64,000 nucleotides of DNA from Gammaproteobacteria bacterium 50_400_T64. Its GTDB lineage: Bacteria; Pseudomonadota; Gammaproteobacteria; Pseudomonadales; Porticoccaceae. This document shows positions 21,673 to 30,559 of the stretch, piece by piece. The first letter of the stretch is position 1. Each line of letters begins with the position of its first letter. The notes under the pieces are model-generated. The model was not told the DNA's origin and made no database searches. It saw nothing but the letters and a program-made list of their open reading frames with translations. Position numbers and translations under genes: made by a program. The stretch lies in NCBI GenBank assembly GCA_002162755.1, contig MAAS01000015.1:1-64000 (forward strand). The letters are read 5' to 3'.

Positions 21673-21725
21673 CGGCTATCTTCCTTCCTGATTGAAACGG
21701 ATCACTCAAACCACTAACAAGGAGT

Positions 21726-24560
21726 TTAATAATTAAGATCCAGGGCCTCGTTAACGAATTTCTTTTGCTCTTCTAAATGCATGGACATATAGCCACCCGC
21801 CGGTGCTGCGCGAGCGGGACGGCCTACGTAGCGCAAATATAAGGGGCTTTTACTAGCATGTATCGCTTTGCGAATATGGTGTTGCCCATTAAACCAAACC
21901 CCTTGATTCAATGGCTCTTCCTGACACCAGAGAATATCCTGCAGGTTTTTATAACGCTTCAGTTGCGCGGTCAAAGCCTTCTCATCGAAGGGGTAGACTT
22001 GCTCTATACGCACCAGAGCCACGTCGTCCTGTTCGCGCAGCTCTCGCTCTTCAAGCAAATGGTAATAGACCTTACCGCTGCACAGGACAACTCGCTTGAC
22101 CTTCTTCGGCTCAAGATCGTCAGCAATAATCGCCTGAAAAGCGCCTTCGGATAATTCCTCCAGCGAAGAAGTTGCCAGCTTGTGGCGCAAAATCCATTTC
22201 GGGCTCATCACAATCAAGGGCTTGCGCATCGGCCTGATGGCCTGACGACGCAACATGTGAAACAGCTGAGCAGGTGTCGTGGGATTACAAATCTGAATAT
22301 TGTGTTCAGCAGCGAGCTGTAGAAAGCGTTCCAGCCGAGCTGACGAATGCTCAGGGCCCTGCCCCTCATAACCATGGGGCAGCAACATAGTCAGGCCGCT
22401 CAAACGCCCCCACTTTTGCTCGCCACTGGTAATAAACTGATCGATCACCACCTGAGCACCGTTGGCAAAATCACCAAACTGCGCTTCCCAGATCACCAGG
22501 CCCTGAGGTGTACCCGTGCTGTAACCGTACTCGAAGGCCAGTACCGCCTCCTCAGACAAGTAAGAATCGTACAGTGCAAAGAGGGGCTGATCTTCTTTAA
22601 TGTGCATTAACGGCGTGTAAGCTTCACCATCTTTCTGATTGTGGGCCACTGCGTGACGGTGAGAAAAAGTGCCCCGACCAGAGTCCTGCCCAGTCATGCG
22701 AATACTATAGCCCTGCTCGAGTAATGTGCCATAAGCGAGAATTTCAGCCATGCCCCAGTTCAGTGGCAAGGCACCGCCACCCATCTTACGGCGATCGTCG
22801 TATATTTTCTGCACTTGACGCTGCACCACAATCCCCTCGGGAATGTGGTTCACTTTTTCCGCCACCTGTTTCAACAGGGCGAGATCAATCGAGGTGTCAC
22901 CCTCCGCATCCCAGTCATGCCCGATATAGGGCGACCAGTCGACAAATAACTCTTCGTTGGGTTCTGAAACCAGATTACTGGCAACATGCTCGCCCCGATC
23001 AAGCTTATCACGATAGTCATCGAGCATTGCCTGAGAGGCTTCAATAGAGATCAGCGATTCAGTTGCAAGCGCCTCCGCATACAGTGTTCGCGTAGTTTTA
23101 TGTCGGCGAATTTTTTCGTACATTAAGGGCTGTGTGCCCGATGGCTCATCCGTTTCATTGTGGCCACTGCGGCGGTAACAAACCAGATCAATAACCACAT
23201 CTTTACGAAACTGATAGCGGTAGTCCATGGCCAGAAGTGTGGTGAACATCACCGCATCGGGATCATCCCCATTGACATGAAAAATCGGTGCCTGAACCAT
23301 TTTTGCAATATCAGTACAGTACTCCGTCGAACGCGCATCTTCCCGCCGACTAATGGTAAAACCCACCTGATTATTTAGTACAAGATGTACTGTGCCGCCG
23401 GTTTTATAACCACGGGTCTGTGACATCTGGAAGGTTTCCATCACTACGCCCTGGCCAGCAAAAGCCGCATCGCCGTGAATAATAATCGGCACCACTTCGG
23501 TACCTTCACTATCGCCACGACGATCCTGTCGCGACCGCGTTGAGCCTTCAATGACAGGAGCAGATATTTCCAGGTGGGAGGGGTTAAAACCGAGGGCCAA
23601 GTGCAACTCACCACCGGGGGTCATTACATTGGACGAAAAACCCTGGTGGTACTTAACATCACCCGATGTATTGAGTAACTTCTTGCCTTCAAATTCGTCA
23701 AACAATTCGGAAGGGTTTTTACCAAGTACATTAACAAGTACATTCAAGCGCCCGCGGTGGGGCATACCGAGAACTATTTCCCGCGCGCCGTATTCACCTG
23801 CGCGTTGAATCAAGCCATCAAGCATCGGAATCATGCTCTCAGCACCCTCAAGACCAAAACGCTTGGTACCAGGGTATTTTGAATCGAGATGCTTTTCCAG
23901 ACCTTCTGCGGCGCTCAAGCGTTGCAGGACACCAACGCGAGCTTCGTCGCCATAGGTTGGGCGCGACTGCACAGACTCAAAACGCTGCTGTAACCACTGC
24001 TTTTCAGACAGCGAGGTAATGTGCATAAATTCAGGGCCAACCTGTCCACAGTAGGTTGCCTCCATATGCTCAGTAATTTCACGCAGTGTAGCCTCTTCTT
24101 TACCAATATAAAGAGGCCCGGTTTGATACGTAGTGTCCATATCAGCATCGGTTAAACCGTGAAAGCCGAGTTTTAAATCGGGAACATCTTCCCGCTCCAT
24201 CAAGCCAAGAGGGTCAAGATTCGCTTTTTGATGGCCTCGTTCTCTATAGGAGGCGATCAGCTGCAGGACTTTAACCTGTTTGCGCTCGTGCTCAACATTA
24301 ACACCACCTGATCCAGGTGTAGGCAGAGGGCGAGAACGCTTGCGGCCCAGCAGCTCAAAATGCGCCTGAACCGTCTCGTGAGATGAATCGGCACCGGAAA
24401 ATCCGTTGATGTGCGGCAGGGAATCAAAAAAGGCGCGCCATTCTTCTGGTACGCCATTGGGATTATGCAAGTAGGTTTCGTACAAGCCTTCAATATAGGC
24501 TGCGTTGCCCCCTGAAAAATGGGAGGAACTGAGAAACTGCTCCATGATGCTGTCTTGCAT
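21726..24560 (-). CDS. sucA: 2-oxoglutarate dehydrogenase E1
   Basis: A 944-residue thiamine diphosphate-dependent decarboxylase, of normal length. It opens M-Q-D-S-I-M-E-Q-F-L-S-S-S-H-F-S-G-G-N, matching the family N-terminus that binds E2. The G-M-P-H-R-G-R-L-N-V-L block, the thiamine/Mg2+ region H-G-D-A-A-F-A-G-Q-G ending in N-N-Q-V-G-F-T, and the transketolase-like segment Q-D-S-G-R-G-T-F-S-H-R-H are visible. Together with SucB and Lpd it converts 2-oxoglutarate to succinyl-CoA. A GC-rich hairpin separates it from sdhB, which could set the ratio of sdh to suc transcripts. Confidence 0.97.
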   Translation of the reverse strand: MQDSIMEQFLSSSHFSGGNAAYIEGLYETYLHNPNGVPEEWRAFFDSLPHINGFSGADSSHETVQAHFELLGRKRSRPLPTPGSGGVNVEHERKQVKVLQLIASYRERGHQKANLDPLGLMEREDVPDLKLGFHGLTDADMDTTYQTGPLYIGKEEATLREITEHMEATYCGQVGPEFMHITSLSEKQWLQQRFESVQSRPTYGDEARVGVLQRLSAAEGLEKHLDSKYPGTKRFGLEGAESMIPMLDGLIQRAGEYGAREIVLGMPHRGRLNVLVNVLGKNPSELFDEFEGKKLLNTSGDVKYHQGFSSNVMTPGGELHLALGFNPSHLEISAPVIEGSTRSRQDRRGDSEGTEVVPIIIHGDAAFAGQGVVMETFQMSQTRGYKTGGTVHLVLNNQVGFTISRREDARSTEYCTDIAKMVQAPIFHVNGDDPDAVMFTTLLAMDYRYQFRKDVVIDLVCYRRSGHNETDEPSGTQPLMYEKIRRHKTTRTLYAEALATESLISIEASQAMLDDYRDKLDRGEHVASNLVSEPNEELFVDWSPYIGHDWDAEGDTSIDLALLKQVAEKVNHIPEGIVVQRQVQKIYDDRRKMGGGALPLNWGMAEILAYGTLLEQGYSIRMTGQDSGRGTFSHRHAVAHNQKDGEAYTPLMHIKEDQPLFALYDSYLSEEAVLAFEYGYSTGTPQGLVIWEAQFGDFANGAQVVIDQFITSGEQKWGRLSGLTMLLPHGYEGQGPEHSSARLERFLQLAAEHNIQICNPTTPAQLFHMLRRQAIRPMRKPLIVMSPKWILRHKLATSSLEELSEGAFQAIIADDLEPKKVKRVVLCSGKVYYHLLEERELREQDDVALVRIEQVYPFDEKALTAQLKRYKNLQDILWCQEEPLNQGVWFNGQHHIRKAIHASKSPLYLRYVGRPARAAPAGGYMSMHLEEQKKFVNEALDLNY

Positions 24561-24609
24561 CTTTCTAGTCCTGACTTAGTAATTACCGAATGAGGGGCTT
24601 ACAAAACAG

Positions 24610-24629
24610 GGGGGAGTTCGACCTCCCCC
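24610..24629 (-). terminator. Partial terminator/attenuator between sdhB and sucA
   Basis: A 7-bp stem (GGGGGAG / CTCCCCC, loop TTCGAC) is followed on the minus strand by CTGTTTTG. The T run is short, so partial termination between the sdh and suc halves of the operon is more likely than a full stop. Confidence 0.5.
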
Positions 24630-24648
24630 TCAATACTTGGCGAGCTTA

Positions 24649-25353
24649 TCAGGTGCCGCTGCTAAGTAGCATACTACGAATGTGTCCAATTGCCTGTGTA
24701 GGGTTTAGGCTTTTTGGGCAAACCGATACACAGTTCTGAATCCCGTGACAACGAAAGACCGAGAAAGGGTCATCCAGCTTTGACAAACGCTCTTCAGTCG
24801 CCGTATCACGAGTATCCGCCAAAAATCGGTAAGCCTGCAAAAGGCCAGCTGGGCCAATAAACTTATCGGGATTCCACCAGAAGGAGGGGCAGCTGGTTGA
24901 ACAACAGGCGCAGAGTATGCACTCGTATAAACCATCTAGCTTTTCCCGCTCTTCCGGCGACTGTAAACGTTCAATAGCCGGCGCTGGAGTATCGTTGATC
25001 AGATAAGGCTGTACTTTTTCATACTGGGCGTAGAACTGCGCCATGTCGATAACCAGATCGCGAATCACTGGCAAGCCTGGCAGCGGACGCAAAATCAAAG
25101 TGTTCTTTTTTACACACTCCGACAATGGCGTGACACAGGCCAAACCATTTTTACCGTTCATGTTGACGCCATCAGAACCACAGACACCCTCGCGGCAAGA
25201 GCGACGGAAAACCAGTGTTGGATCCTCAGCCTTGAGCAGCTCGAGTACGTCCAGCACCATAATATCTTTGCCTTCGGTGTCCAGCTGAAAATCCTGCATA
25301 TACGGCGCTGAATCCGTATCGGGGTTATAACGATAAATACTTACTTTGAGCAT
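24649..25353 (-). CDS. sdhB: Succinate dehydrogenase iron-sulfur subunit
   Basis: A 234-residue Fe-S protein that passes electrons from SdhA flavin to quinone. The [2Fe-2S] ligands are in C-R-E-G-V-C-G-S-D-G with a later Cys (G-L-A-C). The [4Fe-4S] ligands are in C-I-L-C-A-C-C-S-T-S-C-P, and the [3Fe-4S] ligands in C-H-G-I-Q-N-C-V-S-V-C-P-K. The length and the S-F-W-W-N quinone-site segment are normal. It follows sdhA by 22 bases and is the fourth gene of sdhCDAB. Confidence 0.97.
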   Translation of the reverse strand: MLKVSIYRYNPDTDSAPYMQDFQLDTEGKDIMVLDVLELLKAEDPTLVFRRSCREGVCGSDGVNMNGKNGLACVTPLSECVKKNTLILRPLPGLPVIRDLVIDMAQFYAQYEKVQPYLINDTPAPAIERLQSPEEREKLDGLYECILCACCSTSCPSFWWNPDKFIGPAGLLQAYRFLADTRDTATEERLSKLDDPFSVFRCHGIQNCVSVCPKSLNPTQAIGHIRSMLLSSGT

Positions 25354-25375
25354 ATCTTAGGCAGCCCTACTTAAA

Positions 25376-27148
25376 TTAATAAACACGCGCTTTCGGAGCG
25401 AAGGCTTCGCGGGTAACGGGAGCGAAGTTAACCTCGCGCTTGGAAACGCTTTTGTCATCGGGAAAATAAACCGAGTGACACAGCCATTCTTTATCGTCGC
25501 GGTCAGGAAAATCTTCACGGGCGTGAGCACCACGACTTTCTTTGCGCTCTTCGGCGGCAATCGCTGTCGCTTCAGCCACTTCGAGCAAATTCTGCAATTC
25601 AAGCGCTTCGATACGAGCGGTGTTATAGGCCGCCGACTTATCTTCCAGCTGAACATTTTCGATACGCTTGCGCAGATCGGCCAGTTTCTTTACACCTTCC
25701 TGCATAAAGTCACCACGACGGAATACACCGAAGTGATTTTGCATAATCGTTTGTAGCTCTTTGCGTAGATCGGCTGTCTTTTCACCGCTGTCACTACCGT
25801 TCAATCGATTGAGTCGAGCACAGGCTACATCAATATCAGCTTCGGTGGCATCAGCGAGGGCAACGCCTTCACGCAGTGATTTCTCAATAAACAAACCAGC
25901 AGCGCGACCGAAAACCACCAGGTCAAGTAGCGAGTTACCACCGAGGCGGTTGGCGCCGTGTACCGATACGCAGGCTACCTCACCACAGGCGAACAGGCCG
26001 TCAATTATTTCTTCTTTACCATCCTTATCCAGCGTTAAAGCCTGGCCGCTAACATTGGTCGGAATACCGCCCATCATGTAGTGACAAGTTGGCACCACAG
26101 GTACCAGATCTGTCACCGGATCGACGTGGGCAAAAGTTTCAGACAACTCACAAATACCCGGCAACTTACTGTGCAGCACTTCTTCACCGAGGTGATCGAG
26201 TTTCAGGTGCACGTGGTCGCCATCGGGGCCACAACCACGGCCTTCAAGAATTTCCAGTACCATCGAGCGGGCAACAACGTCGCGACCGGCAAGATCTTTC
26301 GCATTGGGCGCATAACGCTCCATAAAGCGCTCGCCGTCTTTATTGACCAGATAACCACCCTCGCCTCGGCAACCCTCGGTAACCAGCACACCAGCACCGT
26401 GAATACCCGTTGGGTGGAACTGCCACATTTCAATATCCTGCACTGGGAAACCAGCTCGCAGAGACATGCCAAGACCGTCACCGGTATTAATGTGAGCATT
26501 GGTAGTCGAGGAATAAATACGCCCCGCTCCACCGGTGGCAAAAACGGTGGCTTTCGATTTAACGTAAACCGTCTCGCCAGTCTCAATATCAATGGCAATA
26601 ACACCGACAACGGCGCCGTCTTTGTTTTTCACCAGATCAATGGCAAACCACTCATTGAGAAAAACCGTTTTGGCTTTCAGGTTGGCCTGGTAAAGCGTGT
26701 GCAATAGTGCATGACCGGTGCGATCGGCTGCTGCGCAAGTACGCGCTGCCTGACCACCGTTGCCGTAGTCTTTCGACTGACCGCCGAAGGGGCGCTGATA
26801 AATACGCCCTTCTTCAGTACGGGAAAACGGCAGACCCATGTGCTCAAGCTCAAATACCGCTTCGGGACCAACCTGACACATATATTCAATCGCGTCCTGA
26901 TCACCGATGTAATCGGAGCCTTTAACGGTGTCATACATATGCCACTGCCACTGATCTTCTGGATCATCACTGGCAATAGCACAGGTAATACCACCCTGGG
27001 CAGATACCGTGTGGGAGCGCGTTGGAAACACCTTGGTGATAACGGCTGTTTTATAGCCCGATTGCGCCAGCTGCAAAGAGGCGCGCATACCCGCACCGCC
27101 GCCGCCAATAATGACGCCATCAAAAGAGATCGTTCTCATTTTAGCCAT
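25376..27148 (-). CDS. sdhA: Succinate dehydrogenase flavoprotein subunit
   Basis: A 590-residue FAD subunit oxidising succinate to fumarate. The FAD motif [10 protein letters not shown] and the flavinylation histidine in S-H-T-V-S-A-Q-G-G are present. Substrate-site segments [18 protein letters not shown] and D-V-V-A-R-S-M are visible. The ATG at 27148 ([10 protein letters not shown]) lies four bases after the sdhD stop; the longer frame would overlap sdhD. A 31-bp stretch of its 3' end (25414-25444) is duplicated exactly at 29904-29934. Confidence 0.97.
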   Translation of the reverse strand: MAKMRTISFDGVIIGGGGAGMRASLQLAQSGYKTAVITKVFPTRSHTVSAQGGITCAIASDDPEDQWQWHMYDTVKGSDYIGDQDAIEYMCQVGPEAVFELEHMGLPFSRTEEGRIYQRPFGGQSKDYGNGGQAARTCAAADRTGHALLHTLYQANLKAKTVFLNEWFAIDLVKNKDGAVVGVIAIDIETGETVYVKSKATVFATGGAGRIYSSTTNAHINTGDGLGMSLRAGFPVQDIEMWQFHPTGIHGAGVLVTEGCRGEGGYLVNKDGERFMERYAPNAKDLAGRDVVARSMVLEILEGRGCGPDGDHVHLKLDHLGEEVLHSKLPGICELSETFAHVDPVTDLVPVVPTCHYMMGGIPTNVSGQALTLDKDGKEEIIDGLFACGEVACVSVHGANRLGGNSLLDLVVFGRAAGLFIEKSLREGVALADATEADIDVACARLNRLNGSDSGEKTADLRKELQTIMQNHFGVFRRGDFMQEGVKKLADLRKRIENVQLEDKSAAYNTARIEALELQNLLEVAEATAIAAEERKESRGAHAREDFPDRDDKEWLCHSVYFPDDKSVSKREVNFAPVTREAFAPKARVY

Positions 27149-27152
27149 TAAC

Positions 27153-27524
27153 CTAGTTCCCCCAAAGAATAGCGACAGTCCAGACCACGTAGACAAAGAT
27201 CACCGCGATCATGCCCAGCTGCAAAAACACCCTTAACAAGGTGGCTTTAGGCCCCATTAAACGAACCGTAACGTAATCAGTCAGCACACCCCACATACCA
27301 ATCCAGGCATGGGCAGCGAGCGACAAAACAGCAAAGACAGTTAACAGGCGAATACATAAGCCACTGTGCAGTTCTTTCCAGCTAGCAAAATCAACTTCAG
27401 GCGTCAGTAGTAAATAGCCCGCAATAACTAGCAAATAAACTGTCAGCACCACACCGCTGACTCGCTGCACGACCCAGTCGGACAGGCCGCTACGGCCAAA
27501 ACTTGTTACATTTGTTACAGCCAT
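27153..27524 (-). CDS. sdhD: Succinate dehydrogenase membrane anchor SdhD
   Basis: A 123-residue membrane protein with three transmembrane helices. The quinone-site R-V-S-G-V-V-L motif follows a S-D-W-V-V-Q segment, and [14 protein letters not shown] carries the conserved heme-proximal histidine and quinone-site Asp-Tyr. It anchors the SdhAB dimer. Its start overlaps the sdhC 3' end by ten bases and its stop is four bases before the sdhA ATG, so the whole operon is tightly coupled. Confidence 0.94.
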   Translation of the reverse strand: MAVTNVTSFGRSGLSDWVVQRVSGVVLTVYLLVIAGYLLLTPEVDFASWKELHSGLCIRLLTVFAVLSLAAHAWIGMWGVLTDYVTVRLMGPKATLLRVFLQLGMIAVIFVYVVWTVAILWGN

Positions 27525-27892
27525 ACCCAGGCTCCTGCGAAAAGAATCAATAGTGCGGCGATGACAAGCACCAGCTTCGCGCCCAAAGTGCCGCCTTCCA
27601 GCGTTTCACCGATACCGAAGTCCATAAACATATGACGAATACCCGCAATCATATGGTAGGCCAGCGCCGCCAACATACCCCACAGCACTAATTTAACCAG
27701 GGGATGAGTCAGCAGGCCTTGCAAGGCAGCGAAGGTTTCCTCGGAGGTGAGGCTACGATCGAGCATCCATATAAACAGGCCGCTGATAACAAACAAAGCG
27801 ACACCGGAGACACGATGCAGAATAGAAACATAAGCGGTAATTGGAAGATGGATCGTTCCAATATCCAGATTGACAGGTCTTTTATCGTTCAC
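27515..27892 (-). CDS. sdhC: Succinate dehydrogenase cytochrome b556 subunit SdhC
   Basis: A 125-residue three-helix membrane subunit. It opens with R-P-V-N-L-D-I...L-P-I-T-A-Y-V-S-I-L-H-R-V-S-G-V, the quinone-binding Ser-Arg region, and the heme-ligand histidine lies in A-Y-H-M-I-A-G-I-R-H. It binds heme b and quinone together with SdhD. It is the first gene of the leftward TCA operon, 126 bases from a near-consensus promoter. Confidence 0.95.
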   Translation of the reverse strand: MNDKRPVNLDIGTIHLPITAYVSILHRVSGVALFVISGLFIWMLDRSLTSEETFAALQGLLTHPLVKLVLWGMLAALAYHMIAGIRHMFMDFGIGETLEGGTLGAKLVLVIAALLILFAGAWVWL

Positions 27893-28017
27893 GACTAGCT
27901 ATACCTCAAACCCATAAAAGGGCGTTATTTTTCAGGTGCCAAATAAAAACAGGAGACAACACAATTACCGAGGAAAACAGCCGACAGCAGCAACCACAGC
28001 AACTTTGAACGCGGGGC

Positions 28018-28046
28018 ATTATAGGAGTATTAATAGCCAATTACAA
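28018..28046 (-). promoter_or_regulatory. Near-consensus sigma70 promoter of sdhCDAB-suc
   Basis: On the minus strand TTGTAA (28046-28041), a 17-bp spacer and a perfect TATAAT (28023-28018) lie about 125 bases upstream of sdhC. The leader is long enough for post-transcriptional control. Confidence 0.75.
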
Positions 28047-28204
28047 CGAAACAAAAACACGTAAGACCTCTATTTCAAAGCACTAAAGCACCCTATAAAC
28101 ACTGCAGCAATCGCAAAAACCGCACCCTTGTTGTGCGCCCAACCTCCACCATGCACCACGATAATACCAAGACCTGATCCAGACCAATAAAAGCGCCATG
28201 CAAA
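28047..28204. other. Central part of the 407-bp sdhC-gltA divergent intergenic region
   Basis: The 27893-28299 gap holds the sdhC promoter and leader on the left and the gltA promoter on the right. The middle is A/T-rich then C-rich, with no gene-like frame, no large inverted repeat and no recognisable binding site that I can defend. It is probably where regulators shared by the two units act. Confidence 0.5.
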
Positions 28205-28234
28205 TTGACAAACAGCCGTCGAGAAGGCTAGAGT
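28205..28234 (+). promoter_or_regulatory. Putative gltA promoter
   Basis: A perfect -35 TTGACA (28205-28210) is followed after 18 bp by TAGAGT (28229-28234), about 66 bases before the gltA ATG. Confidence 0.55.
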
Positions 28235-28299
28235 CGCGGGCTTTGTAATACATGGTCAGTCACGCTGCTGCCATCCGAATTATCTCCCAGGGGAACCCT

Positions 28300-29589
28300 A
28301 TGACCGACAAGAAAGCCACTCTCAGCATTGAGGGCCGCGCCGACGCTATTGAACTGCCCATATACACAGGCACTCTCGGCCCCGATGTAATCGATGTCGC
28401 CTCGCTGACCAGCAACGGCGTTTTCACCTTCGATCCCGGCTTCACATCAACCGCTTCCTGCGAATCGAAGATCACCTTTATCGATGGCAACGAAGGCGTG
28501 CTCCTGCACCGCGGTTACCCCATTAATGACCTGGCGCAAAATACCACCTACCTTGAGACTTGCTACCTGCTGCTCAATGGCGAGCTGCCGAACGCTAGCG
28601 AAAAGAGCGACTTCGAAGACCTGATCAGCAGCCACACTATGGTCAACCGCTCGATTGAACAGTTTTTGTCCGGCTTCAGTCACGACGCCCACCCCATGTC
28701 CATTATGTGTGGCGTGGTTGCCGCGATGTCGTCTTTCTATCACGACTCACTGGATATCGCTGACCCCCAGCACCGTAAAATCACAGCGCACCGCCTGATC
28801 GCAAAAATGCCGACCCTCGCCGCCATGTGCTACAAGCACTACATCGGCCAGCCCTACATGTACCCAAAGAACAGCATGAGCTATGCAGAGAACTTCCTGC
28901 ACATGATGTTCGGTACCCCTTGCGAAGAACCCAATGTTAACCCCGTGCTCGCCAGGGCTATGGACAAACTCTTTATCCTGCACGCCGACCACGAGCAGAA
29001 CGCATCGACCTCTACCGTGCGTCTTGCTGGCTCTTCCGGCGCCAACCCTTTCTCCTGTATCGCCGCCGGCATTGCAGCACTGTGGGGGCCGTCTCACGGT
29101 GGTGCCAACCAGGCCGTACTGGAAATGCTCGACGAAATTGGAGATGAAAAGAATATCGACGCTTTTGTGAAACGCGCTAAAGACAAGAACGACCCCTTCC
29201 GCCTCATGGGCTTCGGTCACCGCGTTTATAAAAACTTTGACCCCCGCGCCAAAGTCATGAAAGAAGCCTGCGACGAAGTATTGGCCGAACTGGGCATGGA
29301 AAATGATCCACTTCTCAAAATCGCCAAGCGTCTCGAGCAAATCGCTCTGGAAGACGAGTACTTTGTCAGCAAAAAACTCTACCCCAATGTCGACTTCTAC
29401 TCCGGCATCATTATGAAAGCTATTGGTATTCCCACAGAAATGTTTACTGTTATTTTCGCCACTGGCCGCACCGTTGGCTGGATAGCCCACTGGGATGAAA
29501 TGATCAGCAACAGCTATAAAATTGGTCGCCCCCGCCAGCTCTATACCGGCCCCGCAGAGCGCAGCGTAACGCCTCTCGGCAAACGCTAA
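28300..29589 (+). CDS. gltA: Citrate synthase (type II, hexameric)
   Basis: A 429-residue citrate synthase condensing acetyl-CoA with oxaloacetate. The start ATG at 28300 ([12 protein letters not shown]) has CAGGGG six bases upstream; the frame is open further upstream but family alignment ends here. The N-terminal beta domain of NADH-sensitive type II enzymes is present ([12 protein letters not shown]). Catalytic residues lie in [17 protein letters not shown] and M-G-F-G-H-R-V-Y-K. It is divergent from sdhCDAB, as in Pseudomonas, and followed by its own terminator. Confidence 0.97.
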   Translation: MTDKKATLSIEGRADAIELPIYTGTLGPDVIDVASLTSNGVFTFDPGFTSTASCESKITFIDGNEGVLLHRGYPINDLAQNTTYLETCYLLLNGELPNASEKSDFEDLISSHTMVNRSIEQFLSGFSHDAHPMSIMCGVVAAMSSFYHDSLDIADPQHRKITAHRLIAKMPTLAAMCYKHYIGQPYMYPKNSMSYAENFLHMMFGTPCEEPNVNPVLARAMDKLFILHADHEQNASTSTVRLAGSSGANPFSCIAAGIAALWGPSHGGANQAVLEMLDEIGDEKNIDAFVKRAKDKNDPFRLMGFGHRVYKNFDPRAKVMKEACDEVLAELGMENDPLLKIAKRLEQIALEDEYFVSKKLYPNVDFYSGIIMKAIGIPTEMFTVIFATGRTVGWIAHWDEMISNSYKIGRPRQLYTGPAERSVTPLGKR

Positions 29590-29608
29590 TCACTTAGCGC
29601 CAAACAAT

Positions 29609-29638
29609 AAAAAGCCCGGTTTTTTAACCGGGCTTTTT
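29609..29638 (+). terminator. Terminator of gltA
   Basis: A 13-bp stem (AAAAAGCCCGGTT / AACCGGGCTTTTT) with a TTTT loop. The symmetry makes it usable on both strands. Confidence 0.92.
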
Positions 29639-29657
29639 ATTGCAAAAAATAATTTAT

Positions 29658-30260
29658 CTACACCTGATACAAATATTTCTGAAAGCCCACAAAGGTTTTT
29701 CTTATCTGTGCTGGCGAGCCAATCTCTGCCGCCGCATCACTAATGGCATTGTGTTTAAGCTCTATCAGGCTACGCATCTTCGCTGCAGCCAATTCATGCA
29801 CATCATCTTCCACATATTTACTCAGAATAAAATCGATAAACTCTTGCTGCTTATAATCAGCAAGTACTTTGGCAATTGAAATCTTTACCTACTTAACCCG
29901 CTCTAACGGGAGCGAAGTTAACCTCGCGCTTGGATTAGAGTACGTGTTTCAACAGCGTAAGCGACAAAGGCCAGCACGTCATAGGCATCGCTATCTTTCG
30001 CGTCGATCAGCTCTTTCATGCTATCGAGTTTTTCAGCATCGTAACCCGCTTCGCTTAAATCACTTAATAACCTCTCTCGCGTTGTGGGATCACGCCATAT
30101 TTCTCGCAAATTGTCTTCATTCTAAAAAATTGTAGCCAATCACCAAACATACGCTCGACGAATTCCCTCGCGATAATGGGCTTACCTTCAGAATTCCAAT
30201 ACATCACTGAAGATATAGCCGTGCTTTGCCGTCCGACAAGCTGATCAAGCTTTTCTTTTC
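29658..30260 (-). pseudogene. hsdR: Degraded 3' end of a type I restriction endonuclease subunit HsdR
   Basis: Translating the minus strand gives three blocks that match the C-terminal domain of EcoEI-type HsdR. From 30240 down, SVMYWNSEGKP then REFVERMFGDW. From about 30120, in another frame, NEDNLREIWRDPTTRERLL, DLSEAGYDAEKL and DSDAYDVLAFVAYAVETRT. From about 29875, VLADYKQQEFIDFIL, then AISDAAAEIGSPAQIRKTF and VGFQKYLYQ ending at TAG 29660-29658. A frameshift separates the first two blocks. An internal deletion carrying a 31-bp piece of sdhA separates the last two. The helicase and nuclease domains are gone, as are hsdM and hsdS. It is non-functional, and its position 3' of tRNA-Ala suggests a decayed genomic island. 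Confidence 0.78.
29904..29934 (+). repeat. 31-bp exact copy of an sdhA segment
   Basis: These 31 bases are identical to 25414-25444 inside sdhA, in the same orientation. The flanks differ on both sides. The copy lies exactly at the gap inside the hsdR remnant and is out of the SdhA frame with respect to it. Confidence 0.95.
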
Positions 30261-30371
30261 ACATTCACCGGACCGCCGCCCACAGTCGAAGCATGCTTCT
30301 GACACCAGCCCGAGTAAGCCAAACCAAGCCTCTCTCCCATTTTTTTCGTGGGAACAAGAAGCTGCGGACAC

Positions 30372-30401
30372 AAAAAAGCCCGCGATTAAGCGGGCTTTTT
30401 T
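30372..30401 (-). terminator. Terminator of the tRNA-Ala unit
   Basis: The 7-bp stem AGCCCGC / GCGGGCT is flanked by six A and six T. It lies 25 bases beyond the tRNA 3' end on the minus strand. Confidence 0.88.
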
Positions 30402-30425
30402 GTCATCGGTTTAACGATGCTTTTT

Positions 30426-30501
30426 TGGTGGAGCCTAGCGGGATCGAACCGCTGACCTCAACACTGCCAGTGTTGCGCTCTCCCAGCTGAGCTAAGGCCC
30501 C
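30426..30501 (-). tRNA. tRNA-Ala (anticodon GGC)
   Basis: A 76-nt cloverleaf with encoded CCA. The acceptor pairs GGGGCCT with AGGCTCC and includes the G3:U70 wobble pair that specifies alanine. The D arm contains TAGCTCAGCTGGGAGAGC, the anticodon stem CAACA/TGTTG encloses the loop CTGGCAG (anticodon GGC), and the T arm contains GGTTCGATCC. It has its own promoter and terminator and lies 58 bases downstream of gltX. In Pseudomonas a tRNA-Glu usually follows at this locus; none is present here, where the hsdR scar begins instead. Confidence 0.97.
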
Positions 30502-30515
30502 AAAAGAGGATCGGC

Positions 30516-30544
30516 ATTCTATGTAGCCGGCCCCCTACTGTCAA
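30516..30544 (-). promoter_or_regulatory. Consensus promoter of tRNA-Ala
   Basis: On the minus strand a perfect TTGACA (30544-30539), a 17-bp spacer and TAGAAT (30521-30516) are followed by a G+C-rich discriminator, as in stringently controlled stable RNA promoters. The start would be about eight bases before the mature tRNA. Confidence 0.85.
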
Positions 30545-30559
30545 GATAAACACCTAACT

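Noticed and set aside
26081-26707. A 208-codon open frame antisense to sdhA
   Set aside because: Shadow of a well-conserved gene, without family resemblance.
28747-29490. A 247-codon open frame opposite gltA
   Set aside because: It lies wholly antisense to a clear citrate synthase gene, has low-complexity composition and resembles no family. It is a by-product of GltA codon use.
30226-30490. Short plus-strand frames across the tRNA-Ala terminator
   Set aside because: They run through a terminator and a tRNA gene on the other strand and have no similarity to known proteins.
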